Shown here: positions 18,715 to 27,634 of the stretch, in pieces
Position numbering within the stretch: the stretch's first letter is position 1
Layout of the letters: every line of letters begins with the position of its first letter
Assembly (NCBI RefSeq): GCF_035481615.1
Contig: NZ_JAYKOT010000003.1
Location: 62,001-126,000, forward strand
Length of the DNA: 64,000 bases
Source of the DNA: Citroniella saccharovorans
GTDB taxonomy: Bacteria; Bacillota; Clostridia; Tissierellales; Peptoniphilaceae
Direction of reading: 5' to 3'
The notes under the pieces: generated by a model
Told to the model about the DNA's origin: nothing
The model's database searches: none
Seen by the model: only the letters and a program-made list of their open reading frames with translations
Made by a program: the position numbers and the translations under genes

Positions 18715-19677
18715 ATGATTAATAGAACTAGAAGACTTAGAAGAAATAAAATTGTTAGGGATATGGTTTCAGAAACAAGTATTAGTAAAAACGACCTTAT
18801 CTATCCACTTTTTGTTGTTGAAGGTGAGGGGGTAAAAGATGAAATTCCATCTATGACTGGTCAATTTAGATACTCTATTGATAATCTTTTACTTGAAATA
18901 AAAGATCTTTTAGATCTTGGAATAAATTCTATAATTCTTTTTGGAATTCCAAACTCTAAAGATCCTTATGGAAAGTCAAGTTACGATGAAAACGGAATTA
19001 TTCAAAAGGCGGTAAGGAAGATTAAGGAAAAGCATCCAAAAATGTATGTTATAACTGATCTTTGTATGTGCGAATACACCTCCCATGGTCACTGCGGAAT
19101 ATTAGATGAAGATGGATATGTAAATAATGACAAAACTTTAGATTCTCTTTCTAAAATTGCCCTATCTCATGCAAGAGCTGGTGCAGATATGATTGCACCA
19201 TCAGATATGATGGATGGAAGGGTTAAGGCTATAAGGGATGCATTGGATGGTGAAGGTTTTGTAAATATTCCTATTATGTCTTATTCTGCAAAATATTCTT
19301 CAAGCTTTTATGGACCTTTTAGGGATGCTGCCGATTCAGCTCCATCATTTGGAGATAGAAAGACCTACCAAATGGATTATAGAAATTCTGATGAAGCCCT
19401 AAGAGAAACTGAGTTTGATATTTTAGAAGGTTGCGATCTTGTTATTGTAAAGCCGGCTTTAACTTATCTGGATGTTGTAAGAAGGGTTAAAGATAATTTT
19501 AATATTCCAATTTGTGCATATTTTGTTTCTGGTGAATATCAAATGCTTAGAGATGCTGTTGATAAAGGACTTTTAAATGAAGATGCAATTCTTGAAGCGC
19601 ACTACTCTATAAAGAGAGCAGGAGCTAAATTAATCATAACTTATTTTGCAAAGGATATAGCAAAAAAGTTAAAATAA
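18715..19677 (+). CDS. hemB: Delta-aminolevulinic acid dehydratase (porphobilinogen synthase)
   Basis: 320 residues. Condenses two 5-aminolevulinates to porphobilinogen. Seen: the zinc-binding Cys cluster DLCMCEYTSHGHCG, the Schiff-base lysines in SYSAKYSSSFYGPFRDAA and VKPALTYLDVV, and APSDMMDGRV. It is the last gene before the riboswitch-controlled cbi operon. hemA and hemL, needed to make its substrate from glutamate, are not in this window. Confidence 0.97.
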   Translation: MINRTRRLRRNKIVRDMVSETSISKNDLIYPLFVVEGEGVKDEIPSMTGQFRYSIDNLLLEIKDLLDLGINSIILFGIPNSKDPYGKSSYDENGIIQKAVRKIKEKHPKMYVITDLCMCEYTSHGHCGILDEDGYVNNDKTLDSLSKIALSHARAGADMIAPSDMMDGRVKAIRDALDGEGFVNIPIMSYSAKYSSSFYGPFRDAADSAPSFGDRKTYQMDYRNSDEALRETEFDILEGCDLVIVKPALTYLDVVRRVKDNFNIPICAYFVSGEYQMLRDAVDKGLLNEDAILEAHYSIKRAGAKLIITYFAKDIAKKLK

Positions 19678-19691
19678 TTTAATATAATTCC

Positions 19692-19719
19692 TTGACAAAA
19701 AAATAAGAAGTGTTACACT
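19692..19719 (+). promoter_or_regulatory. Promoter of the cbi operon
   Basis: TTGACA at 19692-19697, 16-base spacer, TACACT at 19714-19719 with an extended TGT just before it. It lies 13 bases upstream of the riboswitch P1 stem. Confidence 0.75.
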
Positions 19720-19731
19720 TAAGTTGTATAA

Positions 19732-19886
19732 CATTATGTGTTTTAGGTTGATCCTAAGGAAGTAGGGTGAAAATCCCTCACAGAGGCCGCTGCTGTAATA
19801 GACAAGCTTTTGTTCATTATGCCACTGAGAAATTGGGAAGGCGAACAAGAGTGTTTGAGTCTTAAGTCAGAACACGAAGCATAATG
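19732..19886 (+). promoter_or_regulatory. Cobalamin riboswitch aptamer
   Basis: P1 is formed by CATTATG (19732-19738) and CATAATG (19880-19886). Between them are AGGGTGAAAATCCCTCAC, the GAGGCCGCTGCTGTAA core, GCCACTGAGAAATTGGGAAG (the B12 box) and GTCAGAACAC. These are the hallmark cobalamin-riboswitch elements in the right order. It should shut down cbiMNQO and cbi expression when adenosylcobalamin is plentiful. Confidence 0.97.
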
Positions 19887-19890
19887 AAAT

Positions 19891-19964
19891 CTCACGCCTT
19901 AGAGTTTATATTGAAATACATAATTATACTACTAAGCCGTGCGAGTCATCGTTCGGTATTTTTT
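19891..19964 (+). promoter_or_regulatory. Riboswitch expression platform: competing antiterminator and terminator
   Basis: CTCACGCCTTAG (19891-19902) can pair with CTAAGCCGTGCGAG (19932-19945), a long-range stem. The 3' arm overlaps a second, exclusive hairpin, CCGTGCGA-GTCA-TCGTTCGG (19937-19956), followed by TATTTTTT. The first stem would act as antiterminator and the second as intrinsic terminator. The terminator stem has internal U-U and G-U pairs, so it is moderate. AGGAGG for cbiM follows at 19968-19973. Confidence 0.55.
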
Positions 19965-19977
19965 ATAGGAGGAATAT

Positions 19978-20712
19978 ATGAAAAAACTTGTTTCACTCGC
20001 AGGTTATGTAGGTCTTTTTCTACTTCTTGCGATAAGTCCTGCATATGCATGCATGCATATTATGGAAGGTTTTTTACCAGTTGGTCATGCAATTTTTTGG
20101 GGTGTCGTTTGTCTACCTTTTTTAATTATTGGTATTAAAAAGCTTTCTTCAATAAGATTAAAAGACAAGAGAGTTCTAATCATCTTAGCTATGAGTGGAG
20201 CCTTTGCTTTTACTCTTTCAGCTTTAAAAATCCCATCCGTTACAGGATCATCATCTCACCCAACTGGAATGGGCTTAGTTGCAATACTTTTTGGACCTTT
20301 TGCAGCTAGTGTTATTGGAGTTATTATTTTATTTTTCCAAGCGGTTTTACTTGCACATGGTGGATTAACTACTCTTGGAGCTAATACTTTTTCTATGGGA
20401 ATTGTTGGACCATTAGTATCTTATGGTTTATTTAAGGTCCTAAAAGGTAAAGCACCTAAATCTTTTAGAATATTTATTGCTTCAGCACTTGGAGCTCTTT
20501 CAACTTATGTAGTAACTGCCGTTCAGCTTGCTTTTGCTCACCCACAAGAAGTTGGTGGTGTTATGGCAAGTTTTACAAAATTCTTTGGAATTTTTGCAGT
20601 AACTCAAGTTCCACTTGCAATAATCGAAGGTTTATTAACTATGGTTCTTTTATCAAGTCTAGAAAGTTTAGCTAAAGAAGAACTAAATCTTATTGGATAT
20701 TTGGAGGCTTAA
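19978..20712 (+). CDS. cbiM: Cobalt ECF transporter S component CbiM
   Basis: 244 residues. Cobalt-specific membrane subunit. A signal-like segment ends at AYACMHIMEGFLP; after cleavage the N-terminal residues including Met and His coordinate Co2+, as in known CbiM/NikM. HPTGMGLVAILFGPFAA, LAHGGLTTLGANTFSMGIVGP and about six hydrophobic spans follow. It heads the cbiMNQO transporter and the biosynthetic genes, all under the riboswitch. Confidence 0.96.
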   Translation: MKKLVSLAGYVGLFLLLAISPAYACMHIMEGFLPVGHAIFWGVVCLPFLIIGIKKLSSIRLKDKRVLIILAMSGAFAFTLSALKIPSVTGSSSHPTGMGLVAILFGPFAASVIGVIILFFQAVLLAHGGLTTLGANTFSMGIVGPLVSYGLFKVLKGKAPKSFRIFIASALGALSTYVVTAVQLAFAHPQEVGGVMASFTKFFGIFAVTQVPLAIIEGLLTMVLLSSLESLAKEELNLIGYLEA

Positions 20713-20994
20713 ATGACTAAGAAAAAAATTATACTTCCACTACTTCTTTGCGTATTAATAGCTGTTGTTCCACTTTTAACTATTAAAGATTCTGAGTTTG
20801 GTGGAGCAGATGGACAAGCAGAAGAAGCTATTACTGAAATTGATCCAAACTATGAACCTTGGGCTGAAAGTTTACTTGTGCCACCAGGAGGAGAAACCGA
20901 ATCTTTATTATTTGCTCTTCAAGCTGCACTTGGTGCAGGAGTTGTTGGATATGGACTCGGTTATTTCATAGCAAGAAAGAAGTTTCAAAAGTAA
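20713..20994 (+). CDS. cbiN: Cobalt transport protein CbiN
   Basis: 93 residues with two membrane spans flanking an acidic extracytoplasmic loop (EFGGADGQAEEAITEI... NYEPW). This is the standard CbiN topology; the loop is thought to help load metal into CbiM. The ATG directly follows the cbiM stop, and TTGGAGG lies within cbiM's end. Confidence 0.92.
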   Translation: MTKKKIILPLLLCVLIAVVPLLTIKDSEFGGADGQAEEAITEIDPNYEPWAESLLVPPGGETESLLFALQAALGAGVVGYGLGYFIARKKFQK

Positions 20995-21870
20995 ATGATA
21001 AAAAACTTTATTAGTAGTTTGACTCTCTTTTTACTATTAAAGAATAAGTTAAATTGGGCTAGTGCTATTTTTATTAGCTTAGCCCTTTTTATTATACTTA
21101 ATTTAGGAAGAGATAAGCATAGTCATCTTCTATCATTTGAAACAATAAGTAGGAGGTCAAACTTTAAAAGCTATGATGGAGCTTTTAAAATTCTATTTAC
21201 TTTTTTAAGTGTCATTTTATTGATAATTTCAAAAAACTTACTTTCAGCTATTTTATGCTTTATATTTTTTGTTTATATTTTAATTATTAGGGACAAGATA
21301 GGCATAAGATCAATAATTTCTATTATTTCACTGCCTTTATTTTTTATTAGTATTTCAGTTCTTTCCCTAGCTTATGAATTAAATTTAGATAATGGAATAA
21401 ATTTTTACTCAAGCCAGGCTTCTTTTAGAAATGCTAGAAGTATGTATTTTGTAATTTTGGCTTCTTATTTTCTTTCCCTTTGTCTAAGTTTAACTAGCCC
21501 TCTAAATAGTATTATTTATGGACTTAAGAAGTTAAAACTTCCTAGTACGATAATAGAGCTGATGCTAGTTATAAGAACTTATATAACTAAGACCTATAAT
21601 ATATTTATGAAAAAAAGCATATCTGCTTCTTTAAGGGAGGGAGATGGAGGATATAGGGCTAAAAAGAGAAGCTTTTACCTTATAGCAAAGTCCTTACTTA
21701 AAGATTCCCTTTATGCATCCAGAAGAAATATGGTTGCCTTAGATGCTAGGGGATTTGATGGAAGTGTTAATTTTATAAGGAATGATAGGGAAATTTTTCC
21801 CTACTACTATTTACTTTTAACTATTATTTTAATAATTATTTTAATTGGAGAAAAAATTGGAATTATTTAG
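20995..21870 (+). CDS. cbiQ: Cobalt ECF transporter T component CbiQ
   Basis: 291 residues; about five hydrophobic helices, then the cytoplasmic coupling region with SASLREGDGG and ALDARGFDG (the Ala-Arg-Gly coupling motifs that grip the ATPase). Transduces ATP hydrolysis by CbiO to the CbiMN module. It follows cbiN with no gap and overlaps cbiO. Confidence 0.92.
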   Translation: MIKNFISSLTLFLLLKNKLNWASAIFISLALFIILNLGRDKHSHLLSFETISRRSNFKSYDGAFKILFTFLSVILLIISKNLLSAILCFIFFVYILIIRDKIGIRSIISIISLPLFFISISVLSLAYELNLDNGINFYSSQASFRNARSMYFVILASYFLSLCLSLTSPLNSIIYGLKKLKLPSTIIELMLVIRTYITKTYNIFMKKSISASLREGDGGYRAKKRSFYLIAKSLLKDSLYASRRNMVALDARGFDGSVNFIRNDREIFPYYYLLLTIILIIILIGEKIGII

Positions 21871-22672
21871 GTGTGAGTCGCTTTCTTTTAAATATCCATT
21901 TGAGGAAAAAGAAGCTATAAAAGATATAAATCTTACTATAAATAAGGGCGATAAGATTGGACTTATAGGTAGAAATGGAGCGGGTAAGTCTACTCTTTTT
22001 CTAAATTTTTTAGGACTTTTGGAAAAATCAAAGGGAAAAATTTTCTTAGACAATGAAGCTATTGAAAAGAAAAAAGACCTAGTTAAATTAAGAAAAAAAC
22101 TTGGCTTAGTTTTTCAAGACCCAGATGATTTTTTTATTGCATCTACTGTCTATGAGGAACTTTCTTTTGGCCTTATAAATAATGGGATAGAAAAAGATGA
22201 AATAGATGAAAAGATTAATAAAAGTTTAGAATTTTTTGGCATAGAAAAACTTAAGGATAAATGTCTAGATGAGCTTTCAGGAGGACAGAAAAAATTAGTA
22301 AGTATAGCAGCTCTTTCTATTTTAAAACCAGAGCTTTTAATATTTGACGAACCGACCTCTGGTGTAGATGAAAAAAATATTTTAAGCCTTAAAGATGTTT
22401 TAGAAAAATTAGAAAATGATGGAACAACTCTTTTAATTTCATCTCACAATCTTGATTTTATTTGGTCTTGGGCTGATAGAATTTTAGTTTTGGAAAAGGG
22501 CAGATTAATATACGATGGAGATAGGACGATACTTACAAAATGGGATTTTCTCAAGGAAAAGAACCTAGGCTATCCCTATATTCCAAAGTTTATGGATATT
22601 TTAGGCTATGGAGTAGATCTTAATATTAGAACCACAGAAGACTTTGAAAGTTTTTTTAGAAAGGAAAGATAG
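21857..22672 (+). CDS. cbiO: Cobalt ECF transporter ATPase CbiO
   Basis: 271 residues from TTG 21857. Walker A is GRNGAGKST, the Q-loop LVFQDPDDFF, the signature LSGGQKK, Walker B LLIFDEPTSGVD, and the H-loop SSHNLDF. I prefer TTG 21857 over the TTG at 21845 because GGAG at 21847-21850 is correctly spaced for it. It overlaps the cbiQ end by 14 bases. Confidence 0.95.
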   Translation: MELFRCESLSFKYPFEEKEAIKDINLTINKGDKIGLIGRNGAGKSTLFLNFLGLLEKSKGKIFLDNEAIEKKKDLVKLRKKLGLVFQDPDDFFIASTVYEELSFGLINNGIEKDEIDEKINKSLEFFGIEKLKDKCLDELSGGQKKLVSIAALSILKPELLIFDEPTSGVDEKNILSLKDVLEKLENDGTTLLISSHNLDFIWSWADRILVLEKGRLIYDGDRTILTKWDFLKEKNLGYPYIPKFMDILGYGVDLNIRTTEDFESFFRKER

Positions 22673-23317
22673 ATGAATAAATTATATATTATTGGAACTG
22701 GGCCGGGAGATAAAAAATATTTAACTCTTGAAGCTATCGATGCCCTTAAAGATTCTGAGGTGGTTGTAGCTATAAACAACAAGGGAAAAACTCAAGCACT
22801 AGATACTGTTAGGGACTTTTTAGATGGGAAAAAAGTTGTTGAAGTAAAGTCTGATATGCTAAATGTAGGTGATGATCACTACGAAAAATTAGCTCAGACG
22901 ATTAAAGAAAATCTTGCAAATTCAAATGTTAGTTTTATTATGATTGGAGATGCTATGATTTATTCTTCTTATTTGAATTTGGAAAAGTATCTTTCTAATA
23001 TAGATATTAGACTTGTTTCAGGAATTCCATCTTTTGTAGCAGCTGCAGCTAGAATTAATATGCCCTTGGTTTTAAAAGGAGAAAGCTTTACTCTTATTGA
23101 CAGTTTAGATAGTTTACCAAATCAAGATTCCTTTGCTCTACTTAAAGCAAGGGGACTTGATATAAAGGATCTTGAAAAACTTGAAAGCTCTGGATATGAA
23201 CTATCTTTAGTTAAAAGACTTTCACTAGATGGAGAAGAAATTTTAAGAGGATCAGAAAATATAATAAAAAATAGGTCCTATATGGCACTTATTTTGGGAA
23301 GGAAGAAAAATGGATAA
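22673..23317 (+). CDS. cbiL: Cobalt-factor II C20-methyltransferase
   Basis: 214 residues. SAM-dependent tetrapyrrole methylase fold: LYIIGTGPGDKKYLTLEAI (SAM/tetrapyrrole loop), IGDAMIYSSYLNLEKYL and VSGIPSFVAAAARINMPL. The last two are typical of CbiL/CobI (the latter normally reads PGVTSF). It adds the C20 methyl to cobalt-sirohydrochlorin. Start ATG immediately after the cbiO stop. Confidence 0.88.
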   Translation: MNKLYIIGTGPGDKKYLTLEAIDALKDSEVVVAINNKGKTQALDTVRDFLDGKKVVEVKSDMLNVGDDHYEKLAQTIKENLANSNVSFIMIGDAMIYSSYLNLEKYLSNIDIRLVSGIPSFVAAAARINMPLVLKGESFTLIDSLDSLPNQDSFALLKARGLDIKDLEKLESSGYELSLVKRLSLDGEEILRGSENIIKNRSYMALILGRKKNG

Positions 23318-24062
23318 GGCAATAATTGTTCAATCTTTTGGTACTAGCCACGAAGATGCTTATGAAAAATCTTTTAAGAGTCTTGTTTTGGAGTTAAAAA
23401 ATAGATTTCCAGATTATGAGATAGTTGAGGCTTTTTCATCTGAAATGGTTAGGAAAATTGTAGAAAAAAAAGGAGAATTTTACCCAAATACTAAAATTGC
23501 TTTAGAAAATTTATATAAAAAAGGGATTAAGGATATAAGAATTTTTGCCCTATATGTTATTGAGGGATTTGAGTATGAAGGGGTAGAAAGGGTTTCTAAG
23601 AGTTTTGACTCTAATATTAAAATTTCTAGAGCTTTAATTCATGGAGATTTAAATATTAACTCTTTTTCTGAGGAAATTATGGAAGCTCTTCACTATGATA
23701 CAGATGCTCTAGTTCTTATGGGACACGGTTCAAGGCATTCAAGAGATAAGGATTATGAACTTTTAAATGACTCTTTTAGTCATCATGGAGAGTGTGCTTT
23801 TTTAGCTAGTTTAGAAGGTGATTATGGTATTTTTGAGCTTATAGATGAGTTAAAAAAGAAAAATATAAAGAAAGTTACCTTGGCACCTTTTCTCTTAGTT
23901 GCAGGAGACCATGCTAAAAATGATATGGCTTCAGATGATAAAGATTCCTGGAAGTCTATCTTGGAAGAAAATGGTTTTGATGTAAAGATTGATCTAAAAG
24001 GTCTTTTAGAAAGGGAAAAAATAAAGAATATTTTCTTTGAAAGATTAGAGGAAATCCTATGA
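23310..24062 (+). CDS. cbiK: Anaerobic sirohydrochlorin cobaltochelatase CbiK
   Basis: 250 residues. Inserts Co2+ into sirohydrochlorin, starting the early-insertion B12 route. AIIVQSFGTSHEDAYEKS is the family opening; the metal-binding histidines are in MGHGSRHSRD (about residue 138) and LVAGDHAKNDMA (about 197). No signal peptide, so cytosolic, unlike some Desulfovibrio forms. It overlaps cbiL by eight bases and cbiA by four. Confidence 0.95.
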   Translation: MDKAIIVQSFGTSHEDAYEKSFKSLVLELKNRFPDYEIVEAFSSEMVRKIVEKKGEFYPNTKIALENLYKKGIKDIRIFALYVIEGFEYEGVERVSKSFDSNIKISRALIHGDLNINSFSEEIMEALHYDTDALVLMGHGSRHSRDKDYELLNDSFSHHGECAFLASLEGDYGIFELIDELKKKNIKKVTLAPFLLVAGDHAKNDMASDDKDSWKSILEENGFDVKIDLKGLLEREKIKNIFFERLEEIL

Positions 24063-25363
24063 AATTATTAAATATTTCTGCCCTTTCCTCTAACTCTGGA
24101 AAAACTGTAACTACTAGTATTATTCTAAGGCTATTTAGAAAAAGTGGATATGATATAACTGGATTTAAGGGTGGTGGGGATTTTATAGATTCCCAGCTTT
24201 TAAGCATAGCTTCTGAAAGCCCAAAAAGGAATATAGATCTTTTTTTGATGGGAGAAAAAGGCGTTAATAGAAGGATTGCTATTTCAAAAGAAGAATATGG
24301 AATTGTTGAAGGTATGATGGGATACTTTGATGGAATTGGAATTACAAAAAAGACCTCTACATATGAAATAGCTAAATTTTTAGATATAAATACTATTCTT
24401 GTCTATAATCCAAAAGGGGAGATGTATTCTATTATTCCAAAGCTTAGGGGATTTATTGAAGAATCAAAGGGAAGAATAAAGGGAATTATTTTCTCAAAAA
24501 TTAAGCCTCAAATATATCAAATGCTAAAGACTATGGTCGAAGAAAATTTAAGTATTAAGGTTTTAGGTTTTCTTGAAAATTACGATGATCTTGTACTTCC
24601 TAGTGAAAAGCTGGGCCTTTCAATTGATAGTGAAAAATTTACAAGTTCACTAGATAAAATTCTGGATAGGGCTAGGGAAACTTTGGACTTAGATTCAATA
24701 GCTAATCTTTTTGTAGAAAGAAATATTATAAACGACCTTAAGGATTTTGACTATAGGGCAAAGATGGGTATAGTTTATGATGAATCTATGAATTTTTTGT
24801 ATGCTGAAAATAAGTTTCTTTTTGAAAAATATTTTGATGTACATTATATTTCACCTCTTAGAGATAAGTCTATAGGTGATGTGGAGTTTTTATATATAGC
24901 AGGTGGTTATCCTGAAAAATATTTAGAACAGTTAAGCTTAAATAAAAGTCTATTGAAAGAAATAAAAGATTTTTCGGAAAGAGGAGGACTAATTTATTCT
25001 GAAAATCCGATCTATCTTTCTAAAGCTATGGACTTTTTCCCACTTGTTTCAATATTTGACTTTGAAACTACTATGACTGAAAGGCTTCAAAATTTTGGCC
25101 TATATTATCTAAAACCTATTGAGGATGGTGAAATTTTTAAAGAGGGAATGAAAATTCCAGTTCATGAATTTCACTATTCAAAGGAAACCAAAGATATAGA
25201 AAAGTATTTTATTTTAGAAAAAGCGTCTAATGGGAAAACTAGGATGGCTTCATATAGGTATAAAAACACTTATTTACTTTATCAGCATATAAATTTCATA
25301 GGAAATTTAGAACTTTTAGAAAACATTGTAAACTTTTTAAAGGAGAGAGAAAAGTGTATATAA
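24059..25363 (+). CDS. cbiA: Cobyrinate a,c-diamide synthase CbiA, glutaminase cysteine missing
   Basis: 434 residues. Amidates the a and c side chains of cobyrinate. The N-terminal ATPase domain has SNSGKTVTTS and VEGMMGYFDG, with a changed substrate loop (FKGGGDFIDS instead of the usual VGPDYIDP). The C-terminal class-I glutaminase-like domain is recognisable (IAGGYPEKYLEQ, MTERLQNFG, VHEFHYS). The nucleophile elbow, normally ECGG before xxYLS, reads YSENPIYLSKA here: Asn316 stands about where Cys is expected and two residues are lost. The local frame is intact. It may use free ammonia or have another activity. It overlaps cbiK (ATGA) and cbiC. Confidence 0.9.
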   Translation: MKLLNISALSSNSGKTVTTSIILRLFRKSGYDITGFKGGGDFIDSQLLSIASESPKRNIDLFLMGEKGVNRRIAISKEEYGIVEGMMGYFDGIGITKKTSTYEIAKFLDINTILVYNPKGEMYSIIPKLRGFIEESKGRIKGIIFSKIKPQIYQMLKTMVEENLSIKVLGFLENYDDLVLPSEKLGLSIDSEKFTSSLDKILDRARETLDLDSIANLFVERNIINDLKDFDYRAKMGIVYDESMNFLYAENKFLFEKYFDVHYISPLRDKSIGDVEFLYIAGGYPEKYLEQLSLNKSLLKEIKDFSERGGLIYSENPIYLSKAMDFFPLVSIFDFETTMTERLQNFGLYYLKPIEDGEIFKEGMKIPVHEFHYSKETKDIEKYFILEKASNGKTRMASYRYKNTYLLYQHINFIGNLELLENIVNFLKEREKCI

Positions 25364-25977
25364 ATAGTCCCAAGGAAATTGAAAGTAAGTCTATGGATAT
25401 AATTGAAGAAGAAATGGACAAAACTTCTTTTACTGATGAAGAAAAAATTGTTGTTAAGAGAATCATCCACACAACTGGAGATCCTTCTTATAAGGAAATA
25501 ATAAAATTCAAAGAAGATTTTGTTGGAGAATTTAAGAAGGCTATTTTAAGTGGAGAAAAGATTTATACTGATACAAATATGACCAAGGCAGGAGTTAATA
25601 AGAAAGCCCTTAACAAAAATAATATTGAAATAGTTTCCTATGTTTCTGATCCAGATATTTTTGAAAAAGCTAAGAAAAATGGCACTACTAGAAGTTATGC
25701 AGCAATAGAAAAAGCGGTAGAAGAAGGAGTTAAGGTTTTTTCAGTAGGAAATGCTCCAACTGCTCTTTTCAAACTTTTAGAAGAAGTAGATAAGGGATTT
25801 AAACCGATTTGCATAATTGGAGTTCCAGTAGGATTTGTAGGAGCGAAAGAATCAAAAGAACTTTTATATTCTTATAATAATATTCCACTTATAACTACAC
25901 TTTCTACAAAGGGCGGATCAAATGTTGCAGCTTCTATAATTAATGCTTGTCTTTATATGGTGACTGAAAGAGATTGA
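25354..25977 (+). CDS. cbiC: Cobalt-precorrin-8 methylmutase
   Basis: 207 residues from GTG 25354 after AAAGGAGAGAG. Moves the C11 methyl to C12, giving cobyrinate. The catalytic histidine is in RIIHTTGDPSY (about residue 39); TDTNMTKAGVNK, VSVGNAPTAL-like VFSVGNAPTALFKL and VGFVGAKESKELL are the other family blocks. Overlaps cbiA by 10 bases and cbiD by four. Confidence 0.94.
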   Translation: MYINSPKEIESKSMDIIEEEMDKTSFTDEEKIVVKRIIHTTGDPSYKEIIKFKEDFVGEFKKAILSGEKIYTDTNMTKAGVNKKALNKNNIEIVSYVSDPDIFEKAKKNGTTRSYAAIEKAVEEGVKVFSVGNAPTALFKLLEEVDKGFKPICIIGVPVGFVGAKESKELLYSYNNIPLITTLSTKGGSNVAASIINACLYMVTERD

Positions 25978-27035
25978 AAAAGTTAGAGCTTTATAAGAAT
26001 AATCTTAGATGTGGTTATACTACTGGATCAACAGCTGAGGCAGCCGTTGTTGCTGCATGCAATCTATTATTATATGGGGAAAAAATTAAATTTGTAAAGA
26101 TAAATACTCCAAGTTCTTACTCTTTTGAAATCGAGATAGAGTCTTTTGAAATAAGGGGAAATAAAGCTATAGCTTCCGCCATAAAAGATGGCGGAGATGA
26201 CAAGGATGCAACTTCTGGACTTGAAATTTTTGCTGAGCTTTCTGAAAATAATCTTGGCGAAAATAGGTTTTTTGGTGGTAAAGGTATTGGAATTATAAAG
26301 AAGAAAAATCTTTTTGGGAAAATTGGAGACCCTGCGATAAATCCTATGCCTAGAAAAATGATTGATAAGAGATTAAGAGAAGATTTTCCAGGGCATTTTT
26401 TTGATATAACTATATTTGCCCCTAGAGGAGAAGAGGTAGCTAAAAAAACCTATAATAAAAATTTTGGAATCGAGGGAGGAATTTCTATTATAGGAACGAG
26501 CGGAATAGTTGAACCCATGAGTTTGGATGCTCTTTTAAAGACAATTTATATAGAGATTGACACCCTAATTTTAAATGGAGAAAAGGATAGAATTGTTTTC
26601 GTTCCAGGATCTTATGGGGAAAGATTTGCCAAAGATCTTTTTTTAAACCCTAGTCTAGTTCAAGTTAGCAATTATATGGGGGATGCTTTAACTTATGCTT
26701 ATGAAAAAAATGTTAGAGATTTTAAGCTTCTTGGACATATTGGAAAATTTTCTAAACTTGCCTTGGGAGCTTTTAACACTCACAACAAGGTTTGTGATTT
26801 AAGACTGGAATCTTTTGTCTACTATATGGCAAAGAGAGGAATTTATGATTTTGATACTATAGAATCATTTACTTCTAGCGAAGAGGCGGCAAATTATTTG
26901 ATTGAAAATTCTATGGGCTTTATCTTAGACGATATGGAAAGAGGAATTGAAAAGAGAATTAAGACCTATCTTAAAGATGATGATATTAAAGTTAGGGCAT
27001 ATATTTATACTATGGAAAAAGGAATAAAAAGATGA
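25974..27035 (+). CDS. cbiD: Cobalt-precorrin-5B C1-methyltransferase
   Basis: 353 residues. RCGYTTGSTAEAAVVAAC is the diagnostic CbiD N-terminal motif, followed by IKDGGDDKDATSGLEI and GIGIIKKKNL. Adds the C1 methyl in the anaerobic pathway. It starts with TTG 25974 overlapping the cbiC stop (TTGA). The upstream SD is weak, suggesting translational coupling. Confidence 0.95.
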   Translation: MKKLELYKNNLRCGYTTGSTAEAAVVAACNLLLYGEKIKFVKINTPSSYSFEIEIESFEIRGNKAIASAIKDGGDDKDATSGLEIFAELSENNLGENRFFGGKGIGIIKKKNLFGKIGDPAINPMPRKMIDKRLREDFPGHFFDITIFAPRGEEVAKKTYNKNFGIEGGISIIGTSGIVEPMSLDALLKTIYIEIDTLILNGEKDRIVFVPGSYGERFAKDLFLNPSLVQVSNYMGDALTYAYEKNVRDFKLLGHIGKFSKLALGAFNTHNKVCDLRLESFVYYMAKRGIYDFDTIESFTSSEEAANYLIENSMGFILDDMERGIEKRIKTYLKDDDIKVRAYIYTMEKGIKR

Positions 27036-27634
27036 TTAAATTAATTGGGATAGGACCTGGAGATCCTAGATATTTAACTGAAATTAACAAGAAGGAAATC
27101 ATAAAAGCAGAAAAAGTTTTTGCTTATAGAAGGGTTAAGGAAACTTTTAAAAATATAAGAGATGATATATATTTAATAGAATCTACAAAAACTCTTATGG
27201 AAAAGCTCGAAGATGAAAAAGATGCTGCTATTTTAATATCAGGTGATCCCAGTTTTTATGGTCTTTTGGAATATTTTAAGAGAAATTTTAAGGGAGATTT
27301 TGAAGTATTCCCTGGAATTTCAAGTGTTTCTTATTTATTTTCTAAATTAAAATTATCTTTTCAGGATTTTACCTTGCTTTCAGGTCATGGCAGGCAGCTT
27401 GATTTTGAAAATCTTGATCCAAAAGCTTCATTCGCTTTTTTAACCGACAAGGAGAATAACGCAAATTCAATTTCTGAGGCTTTAGATGAAAATGGATTTA
27501 CAGGCACAATCTTTGCCGGCTTTGATCTTTCATATAAAGAAGAAAAAATATTTAAATATAGGACTGGGGAGAAGATTAGTCTTCCCTCATCTTTAAGTGT
27601 GGTGGTATTTATAAATGAATTTAAAGGACAGTGA
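27032..27634 (+). CDS. cbiE: Cobalt-precorrin-7 C5-methyltransferase CbiE
   Basis: 200 residues with a tetrapyrrole methylase fold: IKLIGIGPGDPRYLTE, LISGDPSFYGLLEYF and VFPGISSVSYLFSKL. It partners with CbiT, here a separate gene, as in Salmonella; CobL is the fused form. It overlaps cbiD by four bases and cbiT by 20. Confidence 0.93.
   Translation: MIKLIGIGPGDPRYLTEINKKEIIKAEKVFAYRRVKETFKNIRDDIYLIESTKTLMEKLEDEKDAAILISGDPSFYGLLEYFKRNFKGDFEVFPGISSVSYLFSKLKLSFQDFTLLSGHGRQLDFENLDPKASFAFLTDKENNANSISEALDENGFTGTIFAGFDLSYKEEKIFKYRTGEKISLPSSLSVVVFINEFKGQ

Noticed and set aside
19884..20138. An 84-codon frame starting at the end of the riboswitch
   Set aside because: It lies in the riboswitch expression platform and overlaps cbiM out of frame; no ribosome binding site.
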